A stretch of DNA of 64,000 nt from Piscinibacter sp943370595 (GTDB taxonomy: Bacteria > Pseudomonadota > Gammaproteobacteria > Burkholderiales > Burkholderiaceae_C). Of this stretch, positions 35,182-43,673 are shown in pieces (within the stretch, counting starts at the first letter, position 1; each line of letters begins with the position of its first letter). A program made the translations under genes and the position numbers. Location: contig CALRRO020000010.1 of the NCBI GenBank assembly GCA_943370595.1, forward strand, positions 200,391 through 264,390. The letters are read 5' to 3'. The notes under the pieces were generated by a model. That model was not told the DNA's origin. It searched no databases and saw only the letters and a list, made by a program, of their open reading frames with translations.

Positions 35182-36543
35182 ATGCACATCCACATCCTGG
35201 GCATCTGCGGCACCTTCATGGGCGGCCTCGCAGCGCTCGCGCGCGAAGCCGGCCACCGCGTCACCGGCTGCGACGCCAACGTCTACCCGCCGATGAGCGA
35301 CCAGCTGCGCTCACTGGGCATCGAGCTGATCGAGGGCTTCGGCGCCGACCAGCTGGCGCTCAAGCCCGACCTGTTCGTGATCGGCAACGTGGTCTCACGC
35401 GGCAATGCGCTGATGGAGGCCATCCTCGATGCCGGCGCGCCCTACACCAGCGGCCCGCAGTGGCTGGCCGACCACGTGCTGCAGGGTCGCCACGTGCTCG
35501 CCGTGGCCGGCACGCACGGCAAGACGACGACGACGTCGATGCTGGCCTGGATCCTCGACCGTGCCGGCCTCGAGCCCGGCTTCCTGGTCGGCGGCGTGCC
35601 GCTGAACTTCGGCGTCTCGGCACGGCTGGGCTCGGGCAAGACCTTCGTCATCGAAGCCGACGAGTACGACACCGCCTTCTTCGACAAGCGCAGCAAGTTC
35701 GTGCACTACCGGCCGCGCACCGCGATCCTCAACAACCTCGAGCTCGACCACGCCGACATCTTCGAGAACCTCGCGGCGATCGAGCGGCAGTTCCACCACC
35801 TGGTGCGCACCGTGCCCGGCCAGGGCCGGCTGGTCGTCAACGCCCGCGAGGAAGCATTGCAGCGCGTGCTCGGGATGGGCTGCTGGAGCGAGGTGCTTCG
35901 CTTCGGTGCGCGCAAGGAAGAGCCTGGCGCCTTGCGCGCCCGCGGCGAGCCGCATGCCTTCGACGTGCTGCGCGGCAGCCTGAAGATCGCCCGCGTCGAG
36001 TGGTCGCTGCTGGGCGAGCACAACCAGCTCAACGCGCTGGCGGCGATCGCGGCGGCCGAGCACGTCGGCGTTGCGCCCGAGGTGGCAGCCCGCGCGCTGG
36101 CCAGCTTCGAGAACGTGCGCCGCCGGCTCGAGCTGCGCGGCGAGGTCGGCGGCATCAGGGTCTACGACGATTTCGCGCACCACCCGACGGCGATGCGCAC
36201 CACCGTCAACGGCCTGCGCCGCAAGGTCGGCACCGAGCGCATCCTGGCGGTCTTCGAGCCGCGCTCGAACACCATGAAGCTGGGCACGATGAAGGCGCAG
36301 CTGCCGTGGTCACTCGAGGAGGCGGACCTCTCCTTCTGCCACAGCGGCGGCCTGGGCTGGAACGCCGAGGAGGCTCTGGCGCCGATGGGCAAGCTGGCGG
36401 TGGTGTGCGACAGCGTCGACAAGCTGGTCGAACGCGTGATCGCCGCGGCGCGGCCGGGCGACCACATCCTGTGCATGAGCAACGGCGGCTTCGGCGGCAT
36501 CCACGCCAAGCTGCTGGCGGCGCTGGCGGCCCGCGTGCGCTGA
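35182..36543 (+). CDS. mpl: UDP-N-acetylmuramate:L-alanyl-gamma-D-glutamyl-meso-diaminopimelate ligase
   Basis: A 453-residue Mur-ligase-family enzyme that recycles the murein tripeptide onto UDP-MurNAc. The N-terminal HILGICGTFMGGLAALA Rossmann motif distinguishes it from MurC. The ATP loop is AGTHGKTTTTSML near residue 110, and the C-terminal domain has YDDFAHHPTA. It is separate from the dcw cluster, as usual. It recycles cell-wall material whose synthesis genes lie at 44-55 kb. Confidence 0.97.
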   Translation: MHIHILGICGTFMGGLAALAREAGHRVTGCDANVYPPMSDQLRSLGIELIEGFGADQLALKPDLFVIGNVVSRGNALMEAILDAGAPYTSGPQWLADHVLQGRHVLAVAGTHGKTTTTSMLAWILDRAGLEPGFLVGGVPLNFGVSARLGSGKTFVIEADEYDTAFFDKRSKFVHYRPRTAILNNLELDHADIFENLAAIERQFHHLVRTVPGQGRLVVNAREEALQRVLGMGCWSEVLRFGARKEEPGALRARGEPHAFDVLRGSLKIARVEWSLLGEHNQLNALAAIAAAEHVGVAPEVAARALASFENVRRRLELRGEVGGIRVYDDFAHHPTAMRTTVNGLRRKVGTERILAVFEPRSNTMKLGTMKAQLPWSLEEADLSFCHSGGLGWNAEEALAPMGKLAVVCDSVDKLVERVIAAARPGDHILCMSNGGFGGIHAKLLAALAARVR

Positions 36544-36708
36544 GCCGGGCGCAACTTTCCCCGCCGCGATCGGCGGCGGCGCCACGCGGGCGTGCGTTCT
36601 GCACGCCGGGCGTGAACGTGGGGGATGCCTCGGCCCGCCGGGCCGCGCAGCATCCCGGCCCCGTGAGCATTGCATTCCGCGATGCTGCGGACCGCCGGAG
36701 ACCACGGA

Positions 36709-37944
36709 ATGAATCGCCCTGGCGCGCTGCCCCCTGGCACGCGCATCGCCGACCTCGAACTGGAACGCTGCATCGGCGCGACACCGATCGGCTTCGAATA
36801 CGCAGCACGCGGCGCCGGCTCCGGGAGCCCGTGTCGGTTGCTCGAGTACATGCCGGCGGCACTGGCCGATCGGCGCGGTGCGCGCGTCGTCGTCCGTCCG
36901 GGTGCGAGCGCGGCCTTCGACGCGGGTCACCGCGCTTTCCAGCTCGATGCCGACCGCCTCTCGCTGCCGCGCCATGAATCGCTGGTCGTCACGCGCCGGC
37001 TGCTGCTCGAGCACGGCACGGTCTACACCCAACTGCCCGCCGAGGCAGGGCCGACGCTCGCCGCCGAGATCGGCCGCTACTGCGCCCCCGTCGCCCCGGG
37101 CGACGTGAGCGCCTGGCTGCGCGCCCTGGCCACCGCGCTCGGCCGGCTGCATCGCGCCGGCGGGGTGCACGGCGGCGTGTCACCGGAGCGCATCGTGCAC
37201 CAGGCGGACGGCCGCATCGTGCTCGGCCTGCCCGATTCGGCGCGCTGGGCGCTGGCGCCGTGGCTGCCGGAACTGATCGACGTCGACGACCCCTCGCTCG
37301 CCCCGGAGCAGTTGCTGGCGCCGCGCGAGCGTGGCCAAGCCGTGGGGCCCTGGACCGATGTCTACGGCCTCGCGACGATCGCCCACCTGGCCATCGCCGG
37401 ACGCCTGCCGCCACCGGCGCGCCGGCGCGACGAGGCATTGGCGCGACCGGCGCTGGCCGGCTTCGCAGGCGCTCCCTGGAGCCCCGCGATGCTGGTGGCC
37501 ATCGACCGTGCGCTGTCGCCCGACCCCGGTTCGCGGCCCCGCGACATGGACGACTTCCTGTCGGCGATGGGGCTGCTGGACCGGCGCCTGCGCCCGCGAG
37601 CACCCGGCGAAGGCCTGCTGACCCACGTGCTCGACCAGGCGCCGGAGCCGATCGACCCGCGGCCGAAGCAGGGCCGCACCGACCCGCCCGTGTCCGTGCA
37701 GAAAGCGGTGACGCCGTCGACCCCTGCGACCTTCTCGCCGCCGGCATCCGCGCCGCCGCCGGTCGTTCGTGCGCCGTCCGAGCCGCCGCGCGGCGTCCGC
37801 ATCTGGCCGCTGCTGGTGGCCTTGCTGTTCGTCCTGCTGGCCAGCGTGGCGATCTGGGCCGCGGCGCGTGCGCCGGCAGGCGCTGCTGGCGCTCAGCGGC
37901 CCAGCGAGATGCCGGTGTCGACGGCCGTGCGCAGCAAGGGGTGA
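36709..37944 (+). CDS. Degenerate protein kinase-like (pseudokinase) membrane protein
   Basis: A 411-residue protein. It follows the N-terminal outline of Burkholderiales Ser/Thr kinases (LPPGTRIADLELERCIG), but the catalytic elements are missing. The glycine loop is lost, the VAIK lysine position reads RLLEYMP, the HRD loop reads VHGGVSPERI and no DFG is seen. A Pro-rich linker (about residues 315-370) leads to one transmembrane helix (about 375-400). ATG with GGAG eight bases upstream is preferred over an upstream TTG. A scaffold or nucleotide-binding role is inference. Its last 52 bases overlap pfkA. Confidence 0.75.
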   Translation: MNRPGALPPGTRIADLELERCIGATPIGFEYAARGAGSGSPCRLLEYMPAALADRRGARVVVRPGASAAFDAGHRAFQLDADRLSLPRHESLVVTRRLLLEHGTVYTQLPAEAGPTLAAEIGRYCAPVAPGDVSAWLRALATALGRLHRAGGVHGGVSPERIVHQADGRIVLGLPDSARWALAPWLPELIDVDDPSLAPEQLLAPRERGQAVGPWTDVYGLATIAHLAIAGRLPPPARRRDEALARPALAGFAGAPWSPAMLVAIDRALSPDPGSRPRDMDDFLSAMGLLDRRLRPRAPGEGLLTHVLDQAPEPIDPRPKQGRTDPPVSVQKAVTPSTPATFSPPASAPPPVVRAPSEPPRGVRIWPLLVALLFVLLASVAIWAAARAPAGAAGAQRPSEMPVSTAVRSKG

Positions 37945-38954
37945 TCGATCGGCACGCGGCGGCTGCGACCGGCCACCTCGGCCAGCGGCACGCTGCCGAT
38001 GCGGTCGCCCTGCAGCACGACCACGCGGTTGAAGTCCTGCGCCGCGACCAGCTGCGCCGCGGCGTGGCCGTACTGCGTGGCCAGCACGCGGTCGAAGGGC
38101 GTGGGCGGGCCACCGCGCTGCACATGGCCGAGGATGGTCGTTCGCACCTCGCAGCCCACCCGCGGCTCGAGCTGCGCACGCAGCACGTTCCCCACGCCGC
38201 CCAGGCGCAGCGGCTCGGGCGAGTCCGCGATGCGCTCCTTCACGGTCAGGCCGCCGCCCTCCGGCGTCGCGCCTTCGGCGATGCAGATCACGGTGTAGCG
38301 CTGCCTGGCTTCGCGCTCGCGGCAGGTCCGCACCACCTCGTCGAGCCGGTACGGCAGTTCGGGCAGCAGGATCACGTCGGCAGCGCCGGCCAGGCCGGCG
38401 TGCAGCGCAATCCAGCCCGCATAGCGGCCCATGGTCTCGAGGATCATCACGCGGCCGTGGCTCTGGCCGGTGGTCTGCAGGCGGTCGAGCGCATCGGTGA
38501 CGATGGCCACTGCGGTGTCGAAGCCGAAGCTGCGGTCGGTGTGCTCGAGGTCGTTGTCGATCGTCTTCGGGCAACCGACGATGGGCACGCCGCGCTGCGC
38601 GAGCTGGTGGGCGATCGCCATGCTGCCGTCGCCGCCGATGACCACGATCGCGTCCAGCCCCAGCTCGCGCACATAGGCCAGCACGCGCTCGGACACGTCG
38701 GCCCCGCCGACGCCGAAGTAGGCGAACGGATTCGCCTTGTTGTGGGTGCCGAGGATGGTGCCGCCGGTGGCCATGATGCCGGCCACCGAGCGCAGGTCCA
38801 GCGGCCGCACTCGGCGCTCGATCAGCCCGAGGAAGCCCTGCTCGATGCCGATCACCTCGGTGCCGGCCAGCCGGATCAGCGACTTCGCGACCGCGCGGAT
38901 CACAGCGTTCAGGCCCGGGCAGTCGCCGCCGCCGGTGAGGATGCCCACGCGCAT
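37893..38954 (-). CDS. pfkA: 6-phosphofructokinase
   Basis: A 353-residue PfkA-family enzyme phosphorylating fructose 6-phosphate. GILTGGGDCPGLNAVIR, GGDGSM and the catalytic CPKTIDNDL motif are present. Gly in GGDGS points to ATP use, whereas Lys in PKTIDND is seen in PPi-type and in atypical ATP enzymes (for example actinobacterial PFKs). So ATP is favoured but not certain. AGGAGG precedes the ATG. The gene ends 52 bases inside the convergent pseudokinase gene. Confidence 0.95.
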   Translation of the reverse strand: MRVGILTGGGDCPGLNAVIRAVAKSLIRLAGTEVIGIEQGFLGLIERRVRPLDLRSVAGIMATGGTILGTHNKANPFAYFGVGGADVSERVLAYVRELGLDAIVVIGGDGSMAIAHQLAQRGVPIVGCPKTIDNDLEHTDRSFGFDTAVAIVTDALDRLQTTGQSHGRVMILETMGRYAGWIALHAGLAGAADVILLPELPYRLDEVVRTCREREARQRYTVICIAEGATPEGGGLTVKERIADSPEPLRLGGVGNVLRAQLEPRVGCEVRTTILGHVQRGGPPTPFDRVLATQYGHAAAQLVAAQDFNRVVVLQGDRIGSVPLAEVAGRSRRVPIDHPLLRTAVDTGISLGR

Positions 38955-39026
38955 GAATGCCTCCTTGTTGCTGTGCGCCGGCAGTGTAGGACCGGCCGCT
39001 AGACTGCGGCGCTGGCCACCTTGATC

Positions 39027-39629
39027 ATGCGCAAACCCGTCACCCACCTGCTCTACCTGCACGGCTTCCGCTCCTCGCCGCAGTCGGCCAAGGCGCGGCG
39101 CATGGCCGACTGGGTGCGCACGCAGCGGCCCGATCTGGTGTGGTGGTGCCCGCAGCTGCCGCCTTCGCCGCGCGAGGCAATGACGATGGTCTTCGATGGG
39201 CTGGTCACCTGGCCGGCCGCGCAGATGGCGGTGATCGGCAGCTCGCTCGGCGGCTTCTACGCCACCGTGGTGGCCGAGCAAGTCGGCTGCCCGGCCGTGC
39301 TGCTCAACCCGGCGGTGCATCCGGCGCGCGACCTGGCGAAGTACATCGGCGAGCAGACGAGCTGGCACGACCCGGCCGAGCGATTCTTCTTCCGCGCAGA
39401 GTTCGTCGACGAACTCGCGGCGCTGGCACCTGCGGTGCTGACGGAGCCAGAGCGCTACTTCGCGGTGATCGCCAAGGGCGACGAGGTGCTGGCCTGGCGC
39501 GAGATGAGCGCGCGCTGTGCCGGCGCCCGCATCAAGCTGCTCGAGGGCGGCGACCATGCGCTGTCGGACTTCGACGCGCATCTGCCTGACATCGTGGACT
39601 TTCTCGGGCTGCAGCCCGCGCCGCGCTGA
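39027..39629 (+). CDS. YqiA/YcfP-type alpha/beta-fold esterase
   Basis: A 200-residue protein with the alpha/beta-hydrolase pattern of YqiA. The oxyanion segment LLYLHGFRSSPQSAKAR lies at the N-terminus, the nucleophile elbow GSSLGG is near residue 72, and a catalytic His is in the C-terminal GGDHALSDF. Such proteins are short carboxylesterases of unclear natural substrate. The ATG at 39027 is preferred to a TTG two codons upstream. It converges with the two small membrane genes. Confidence 0.88.
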   Translation: MRKPVTHLLYLHGFRSSPQSAKARRMADWVRTQRPDLVWWCPQLPPSPREAMTMVFDGLVTWPAAQMAVIGSSLGGFYATVVAEQVGCPAVLLNPAVHPARDLAKYIGEQTSWHDPAERFFFRAEFVDELAALAPAVLTEPERYFAVIAKGDEVLAWREMSARCAGARIKLLEGGDHALSDFDAHLPDIVDFLGLQPAPR

Positions 39630-39851
39630 TCAGGTGCGCGGCGAGTTCCAGGTCACGATGGTCCAGATCACGCGGCCCCAGACCTCGAGGTTGAACCAGA
39701 ACAGCACGATGATGATGGTGAAGTGGCGCAGCCGCTTGCCCAGCTCGGCGAAGCGGTCGTCGTCGCGCAGCACGTACATCAGGAAGGTGAAGAACCAGCC
39801 GGCCGCGAACAGCCCGCCGAGCACGCCCATCACCCAACGAAAGATCGTCAT
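39630..39851 (-). CDS. Small membrane protein of unknown function
   Basis: A 73-residue protein with two transmembrane helices (about residues 5-27 and 43-66) and a short charged loop (RDDDRFAELGKRLR) between. I do not recognise the family. Its N-terminus (MTIFRW) resembles that of the next gene upstream (MLIFRW), which suggests an old duplication. Its stop abuts the convergent hydrolase stop. It sits 10 bases downstream of the 61-residue gene, in the train that begins with the dcw cluster and lpxC. Confidence 0.7.
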   Translation of the reverse strand: MTIFRWVMGVLGGLFAAGWFFTFLMYVLRDDDRFAELGKRLRHFTIIIVLFWFNLEVWGRVIWTIVTWNSPRT

Positions 39852-39861
39852 TCGCTGACCT

Positions 39862-40047
39862 TCACAAGACCATCGCCATGCGCTCGAGGATGAGCACGGC
39901 AAAGAACCCGAGCGCTGCGATCACCGTCCACTTGACGATTCGGATGCCCATCTGCCGCCACTTCGCCTGCCCGGTGCCGATGTACATCGCGAAGCACAGC
40001 AGCCCGGCGACCAGCAGCAGCAGGACGATCCAGCGGAAGATCAGCAT
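39862..40047 (-). CDS. Small membrane protein of unknown function
   Basis: A 61-residue protein with two helices (about residues 4-22 and 39-58) joined by a basic loop (GQAKWRQMGIRIVK). It lies 15 bases after the lpxC stop and 10 bases before the 73-residue membrane gene. No family is recognised with confidence. Position suggests co-transcription with lpxC, and an envelope-related role can only be guessed. Confidence 0.65.
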   Translation of the reverse strand: MLIFRWIVLLLLVAGLLCFAMYIGTGQAKWRQMGIRIVKWTVIAALGFFAVLILERMAMVL

Positions 40048-40062
40048 CGTATCGGAGCAGGC

Positions 40063-40998
40063 TTACCAGGCGGGGGCGAGTTCGGACAGCCCCTTGGGCA
40101 GCCGCGACGGATCGTCGATGGTGACGATCTCGTAGTTCGCCGGGTCCGACATCAGCAGGCGAAGCAGCTTGTTGTTCAGCGCATGGCCCGACTTGAAGGC
40201 GCTGTAGGCGGCCAGGATCGGGCGGCCGGCCATCGCCATGTCGCCGATCGCGTCGAGGATCTTGTGCTTGACGAACTCGTCGTCGTAGCGCAGCCCCTCG
40301 GCATTGAGCACCTTGGACTCGTCGACGACGATCACGTTGTCCATGCTGCCGCCCAGGCCCAGGCCGCGGGCTCGCATCATGTCCACGTCCTTGCTGAAGC
40401 CGAAGGTGCGCGCGCGGGCGATCTCGCGCTTGTAGTTGCCCGAGCCCATGTCGAAGGTCACGCGCTGGCCGGTCTGATCGACCGCCGGGTGATGGAACTC
40501 GATCTCGAAGGTCAGCTTGTAGCCCTCGAAGGGCTCCAGCCTCGCCCACATCAGCCGCTCGCCCTCGCCTTCGCGGATCTCGACCGTCTTCTTCACCCGG
40601 ATGAAGCGCTTGGGTGCGTCCTGCAGCTCGATGCCGGCGCTTTGCAGCAGGTAGACGAAGGAGGCTGCCGAGCCGTCGAGGATGGGAACCTCCTCGGCGG
40701 TCAGGTCGATGGTCAGGTTGTCCAGGCCGAGTCCGGCGCAGGCCGAGAGCAGGTGCTCGACGGTCTTCACCTTCGGCGCGCCGGGGTCGCCGCCGGGCGA
40801 CAGTGTGGTCGCCATGCGCGTGTCGCTGACCACTTCAGCCGACAGCGGAATGTCCACCGGCTGCGGCAGGTCGACGCGGCGGAAGACGATGCCGTGGTCG
40901 GGCGGCGCGGGGCGCAGCGTCAGCTCCACACGCTGGCCGCCGTGCACGCCCACGCCGACGGCGCGCGTCATGGACTTCAGGGTGCGTTGCTGCAGCAT
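40063..40998 (-). CDS. lpxC: UDP-3-O-acyl-N-acetylglucosamine deacetylase
   Basis: A 311-residue zinc enzyme that commits to lipid A synthesis. Zinc-ligand motifs TVEHLLSA (near residue 80) and HKILDAIGD (near 240), and the C-terminal catalytic His in SGHALNN, are present. MLQQRTLK is the conserved N-terminus, so the longer upstream frame is rejected. It is the last dcw-linked gene, 100 bases after ftsZ. A strong hairpin lies between them. Confidence 0.98.
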   Translation of the reverse strand: MLQQRTLKSMTRAVGVGVHGGQRVELTLRPAPPDHGIVFRRVDLPQPVDIPLSAEVVSDTRMATTLSPGGDPGAPKVKTVEHLLSACAGLGLDNLTIDLTAEEVPILDGSAASFVYLLQSAGIELQDAPKRFIRVKKTVEIREGEGERLMWARLEPFEGYKLTFEIEFHHPAVDQTGQRVTFDMGSGNYKREIARARTFGFSKDVDMMRARGLGLGGSMDNVIVVDESKVLNAEGLRYDDEFVKHKILDAIGDMAMAGRPILAAYSAFKSGHALNNKLLRLLMSDPANYEIVTIDDPSRLPKGLSELAPAW

Positions 40999-41067
40999 GC
41001 CCGGAATTGTCCCCGATCCGGCACGCCGCCGCGCCACGAAGCGATCAATCACCTCCATAGCGAAGCC

Positions 41068-41091
41068 GCCCGGGCCCAGATGGGCCCGGGC
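41068..41091 (-). terminator. Strong hairpin just after ftsZ
   Basis: A perfect 10-bp GC stem (GCCCGGGCCC / GGGCCCGGGC) with a 4-base loop starts seven bases after the ftsZ stop. There is no T-run on either side, so complete rho-independent termination is doubtful. Partial attenuation before lpxC or protection of the ftsZ mRNA end are alternatives. Confidence 0.5.
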
Positions 41092-41098
41092 GACTCAC

Positions 41099-42295
41099 TC
41101 AGTCAGCTTGCTTGCGGAGAAACGCCGGGATCTCGATCTCGTCCATGCCGTTGCTGGCCAGCGCATCGACCTTCGCCGCCGCGGTGCGGCCATTGCGCCA
41201 CACGCTGGGCGTGGTCAGCGCGCTGTAGTCGTGCGCCGGCGGCATGGTCTGCACCGGCGTGGTCAGCACCGGGATGTTGTCGGTACCCGTGCGCTGCACC
41301 GGCGCGCTGTGCACCACCTGGATCGGCGCCGCCTGGCGCTTGGCCGGGCTCAGGCCGGTGGCGATGACGGTCACGCGCAGCTGGTCGCCCAGGCTCTCGT
41401 CGTAGGCGGTGCCGTAGATCACGTGCGCATCGTCCGCGGCGTAGCGGCGGATGGTGTTCATCGCGTTGCGGCTCTCGGCCAGCTTGAAGTTGGCGCGGTT
41501 GGCCGCGATCAGCACCAGCACGCCGCGCGCGCCCGAGAGGTCGATGCCTTCCAGCAGCGGGCAGGCCACGGCCGCTTCGGCGGCCTTGGTGGCGCGGTCC
41601 GGGCCCTGCGCCATCGCGGTGCCCATCATCGCCTTGCCGGGCTCGCCCATCACCGTCTTCACGTCCTCGAAGTCGACGTTCACCATCCCCGGGATGTGGA
41701 TGATGTCGCTGATGCCGCCCACGGCATTGCGCAGCACGTCGTTGGCGTGCGCGAAGGCCTGGTCCTGGGTGACGTCGTCGCCCAGGACCTCGAGCAGCTT
41801 GTCGTTGAGGATGACGATCAGCGAGTCGACGTTGGCCTCCAGTTCAGCGAGACCGGCGTCGGCCGCCTTCATGCGGCGGTTGCCCTCGAACTCGAAGGGC
41901 TTGGTGACCACGCCGACGGTCAGGATGCCCATCTCCTTGGCGACACGGGCGATCACCGGCGCCGCGCCGGTGCCGGTGCCGCCGCCCATGCCGGCGGTGA
42001 TGAACAGCATGTTGGCGCCGCTGATCTGCTCGCGGATGCGGTCGACCGCCTCTTCCGCCGCGGCGCGGCCGGCTTCCGGCTTGGCGCCGGCACCGAGGCC
42101 GGTGCTGCCGAGCTGGATCAGCGAAGTCGCTGCCGAGCGGTTGAGCGCCTGGGCGTCGGTGTTGGCGCAGATGAACTCCACGCCTTGCACGCCGTTGGCG
42201 ATCATGTGCTCGACGGCATTGCCGCCGCCGCCGCCGACGCCGATGACCTTGATGCGCGTACCGAGGTCGAACTCTTCGATCATTTCGATGGGCAT
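41099..42295 (-). CDS. ftsZ: Cell division protein FtsZ
   Basis: A 398-residue tubulin-like GTPase forming the Z ring. The nucleotide-binding glycine-rich regions VGGGGGNAVEHM and GMGGGTGTGAAPVIA (tubulin signature, near residue 105), the T7-loop region NVDFEDVKTVM and the conserved C-terminal peptide DEIEIPAFLRKQ that binds FtsA and ZipA are present. A GGAG site precedes the ATG. A 145-base gap to ftsA may hold a promoter, but none is clear. Confidence 0.99.
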   Translation of the reverse strand: MPIEMIEEFDLGTRIKVIGVGGGGGNAVEHMIANGVQGVEFICANTDAQALNRSAATSLIQLGSTGLGAGAKPEAGRAAAEEAVDRIREQISGANMLFITAGMGGGTGTGAAPVIARVAKEMGILTVGVVTKPFEFEGNRRMKAADAGLAELEANVDSLIVILNDKLLEVLGDDVTQDQAFAHANDVLRNAVGGISDIIHIPGMVNVDFEDVKTVMGEPGKAMMGTAMAQGPDRATKAAEAAVACPLLEGIDLSGARGVLVLIAANRANFKLAESRNAMNTIRRYAADDAHVIYGTAYDESLGDQLRVTVIATGLSPAKRQAAPIQVVHSAPVQRTGTDNIPVLTTPVQTMPPAHDYSALTTPSVWRNGRTAAAKVDALASNGMDEIEIPAFLRKQAD

Positions 42296-42440
42296 GGTGT
42301 TTCTCCGTTCCTGTGTCGCAGTTGCCTGAAGGTGATGTGCCGGGTATCCAACGCGTCTGTCTTTGCTCTTGTTTCCGGTCTTCGCCGGATCGCGGGGATG
42401 GGGATGAAGGGCGGGTCGTGATGGTTCATGTGCCGCTCCT

Positions 42441-43670
42441 TCAGAAGTTGCCGAGGAACCAGTCTTTCGCGCGGCCGAACAGGGTCTGAACCGACCCCGC
42501 CTGCTGCGCGGCGCGCTGGCCGCGGGTGCGTGACAGGCGGGCCTCCTCGAGCAGGCCCATGACCGTCGCCGAGCGCGGGTTGGCGACCATGTCCGACAAC
42601 GGACCGTGGTAAGTCGGGATGCCCTTGCGCACCGGCTTCAGGAAGATGTCCTCGCCGAGCTCGACCATGCCGGGCATGACCGCCGCGCCACCGGTGATGA
42701 CGATGCCGCTGGACAGCAGCTCCTCGTAGCCGCTCTCGCGGATGACCTGGTGCACGAGGGAGTAGATCTCCTCGATGCGCGGCTCGATCACGCCGGCCAG
42801 CGCCTGGCGGCTGAGCATGCGCGGCGCGCGGTCGCCGAGGCCGGGCACCTCGAGGTTGTCGCTCGGGTCGGCCAGCAGCTGCTTGGCCACGCCGTACTCG
42901 ACCTTGATCTCCTCGGCGTCCTTGGTCGGCGTGCGCAGCGCCATCGCGATGTCGCTCGTGATCAGGTCGCCGGCGATCGGGATCACTGCGGTGTGGCGGA
43001 TCGCGCCGTCGGTGAAGATCGCCACGTCCGTCGTGCCGGCGCCGATGTCGACCAGCGCCACGCCGAGGTCCTTCTCGTCCTCGGTCAGCACGGCGTGGCT
43101 GCTGGCGCTCGGGTTGAGCACCAGCTGCTCGACCTCGAGCCCGCAGCGGCGCACGCACTTGACGATATTTTCCGCGGCGCTCTGGGCTCCGGTCACGATG
43201 TGGACCTTCACCTCGAGCCGCCCGCCGCTCATGCCGATCGGCTCCTTGACCTCGTGGCCGTCGATCACGAACTCCTGCGCCTGCACCAGCAGCAGCCGCT
43301 GGTCGTTGGGGATGTTGATCGCCTTGGCGGTCTCGACGACACGCGCCACGTCGACCGGCGTGACCTCCTTGTCGCGCACGATCACCATGCCGGTCGAGTT
43401 CTGCCCGCGGATGTGGCTGCCGGTGATGCCGGTGTAGACGCGGGTGATCTTGCAGTCGGCCATCATCTCGGCCTCCTTCAAGGCCTGCTGGATCGACTGC
43501 ACCGTGGCATCGATGTTGACCACCACGCCGCGCTTGAGGCCGTGTGTCGGCGCGACGCCGAGACCGGCGACACGCAGCTCGCCGTCGGGCTGTACCTCGG
43601 CCACCACCGCCATCACCTTGGCGGTGCCGATGTCCAGCCCGACGATCAGGTCCTTGTATTCCTTGGCCAT
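42441..43670 (-). CDS. ftsA: Cell division protein FtsA
   Basis: A 409-residue actin-like ATPase that tethers FtsZ to the membrane. Actin-fold motifs VGLDIGTAKV (N-terminus), LVDIGAGTTDVAIF (phosphate 2, near residue 205) and VITGGAAVMPGM (adenosine) are present. A C-terminal amphipathic tip (FGRAKDWFLGNF) fits the membrane-targeting sequence. It starts 3 bases downstream of ftsQ. Confidence 0.98.
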   Translation of the reverse strand: MAKEYKDLIVGLDIGTAKVMAVVAEVQPDGELRVAGLGVAPTHGLKRGVVVNIDATVQSIQQALKEAEMMADCKITRVYTGITGSHIRGQNSTGMVIVRDKEVTPVDVARVVETAKAINIPNDQRLLLVQAQEFVIDGHEVKEPIGMSGGRLEVKVHIVTGAQSAAENIVKCVRRCGLEVEQLVLNPSASSHAVLTEDEKDLGVALVDIGAGTTDVAIFTDGAIRHTAVIPIAGDLITSDIAMALRTPTKDAEEIKVEYGVAKQLLADPSDNLEVPGLGDRAPRMLSRQALAGVIEPRIEEIYSLVHQVIRESGYEELLSSGIVITGGAAVMPGMVELGEDIFLKPVRKGIPTYHGPLSDMVANPRSATVMGLLEEARLSRTRGQRAAQQAGSVQTLFGRAKDWFLGNF

Positions 43671-43673
43671 CCT

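Noticed and set aside
36544..36708. GC-rich inverted repeats after mpl
   Set aside because: Several short stems are possible but none is followed by T residues; no terminator or repeat family could be supported.
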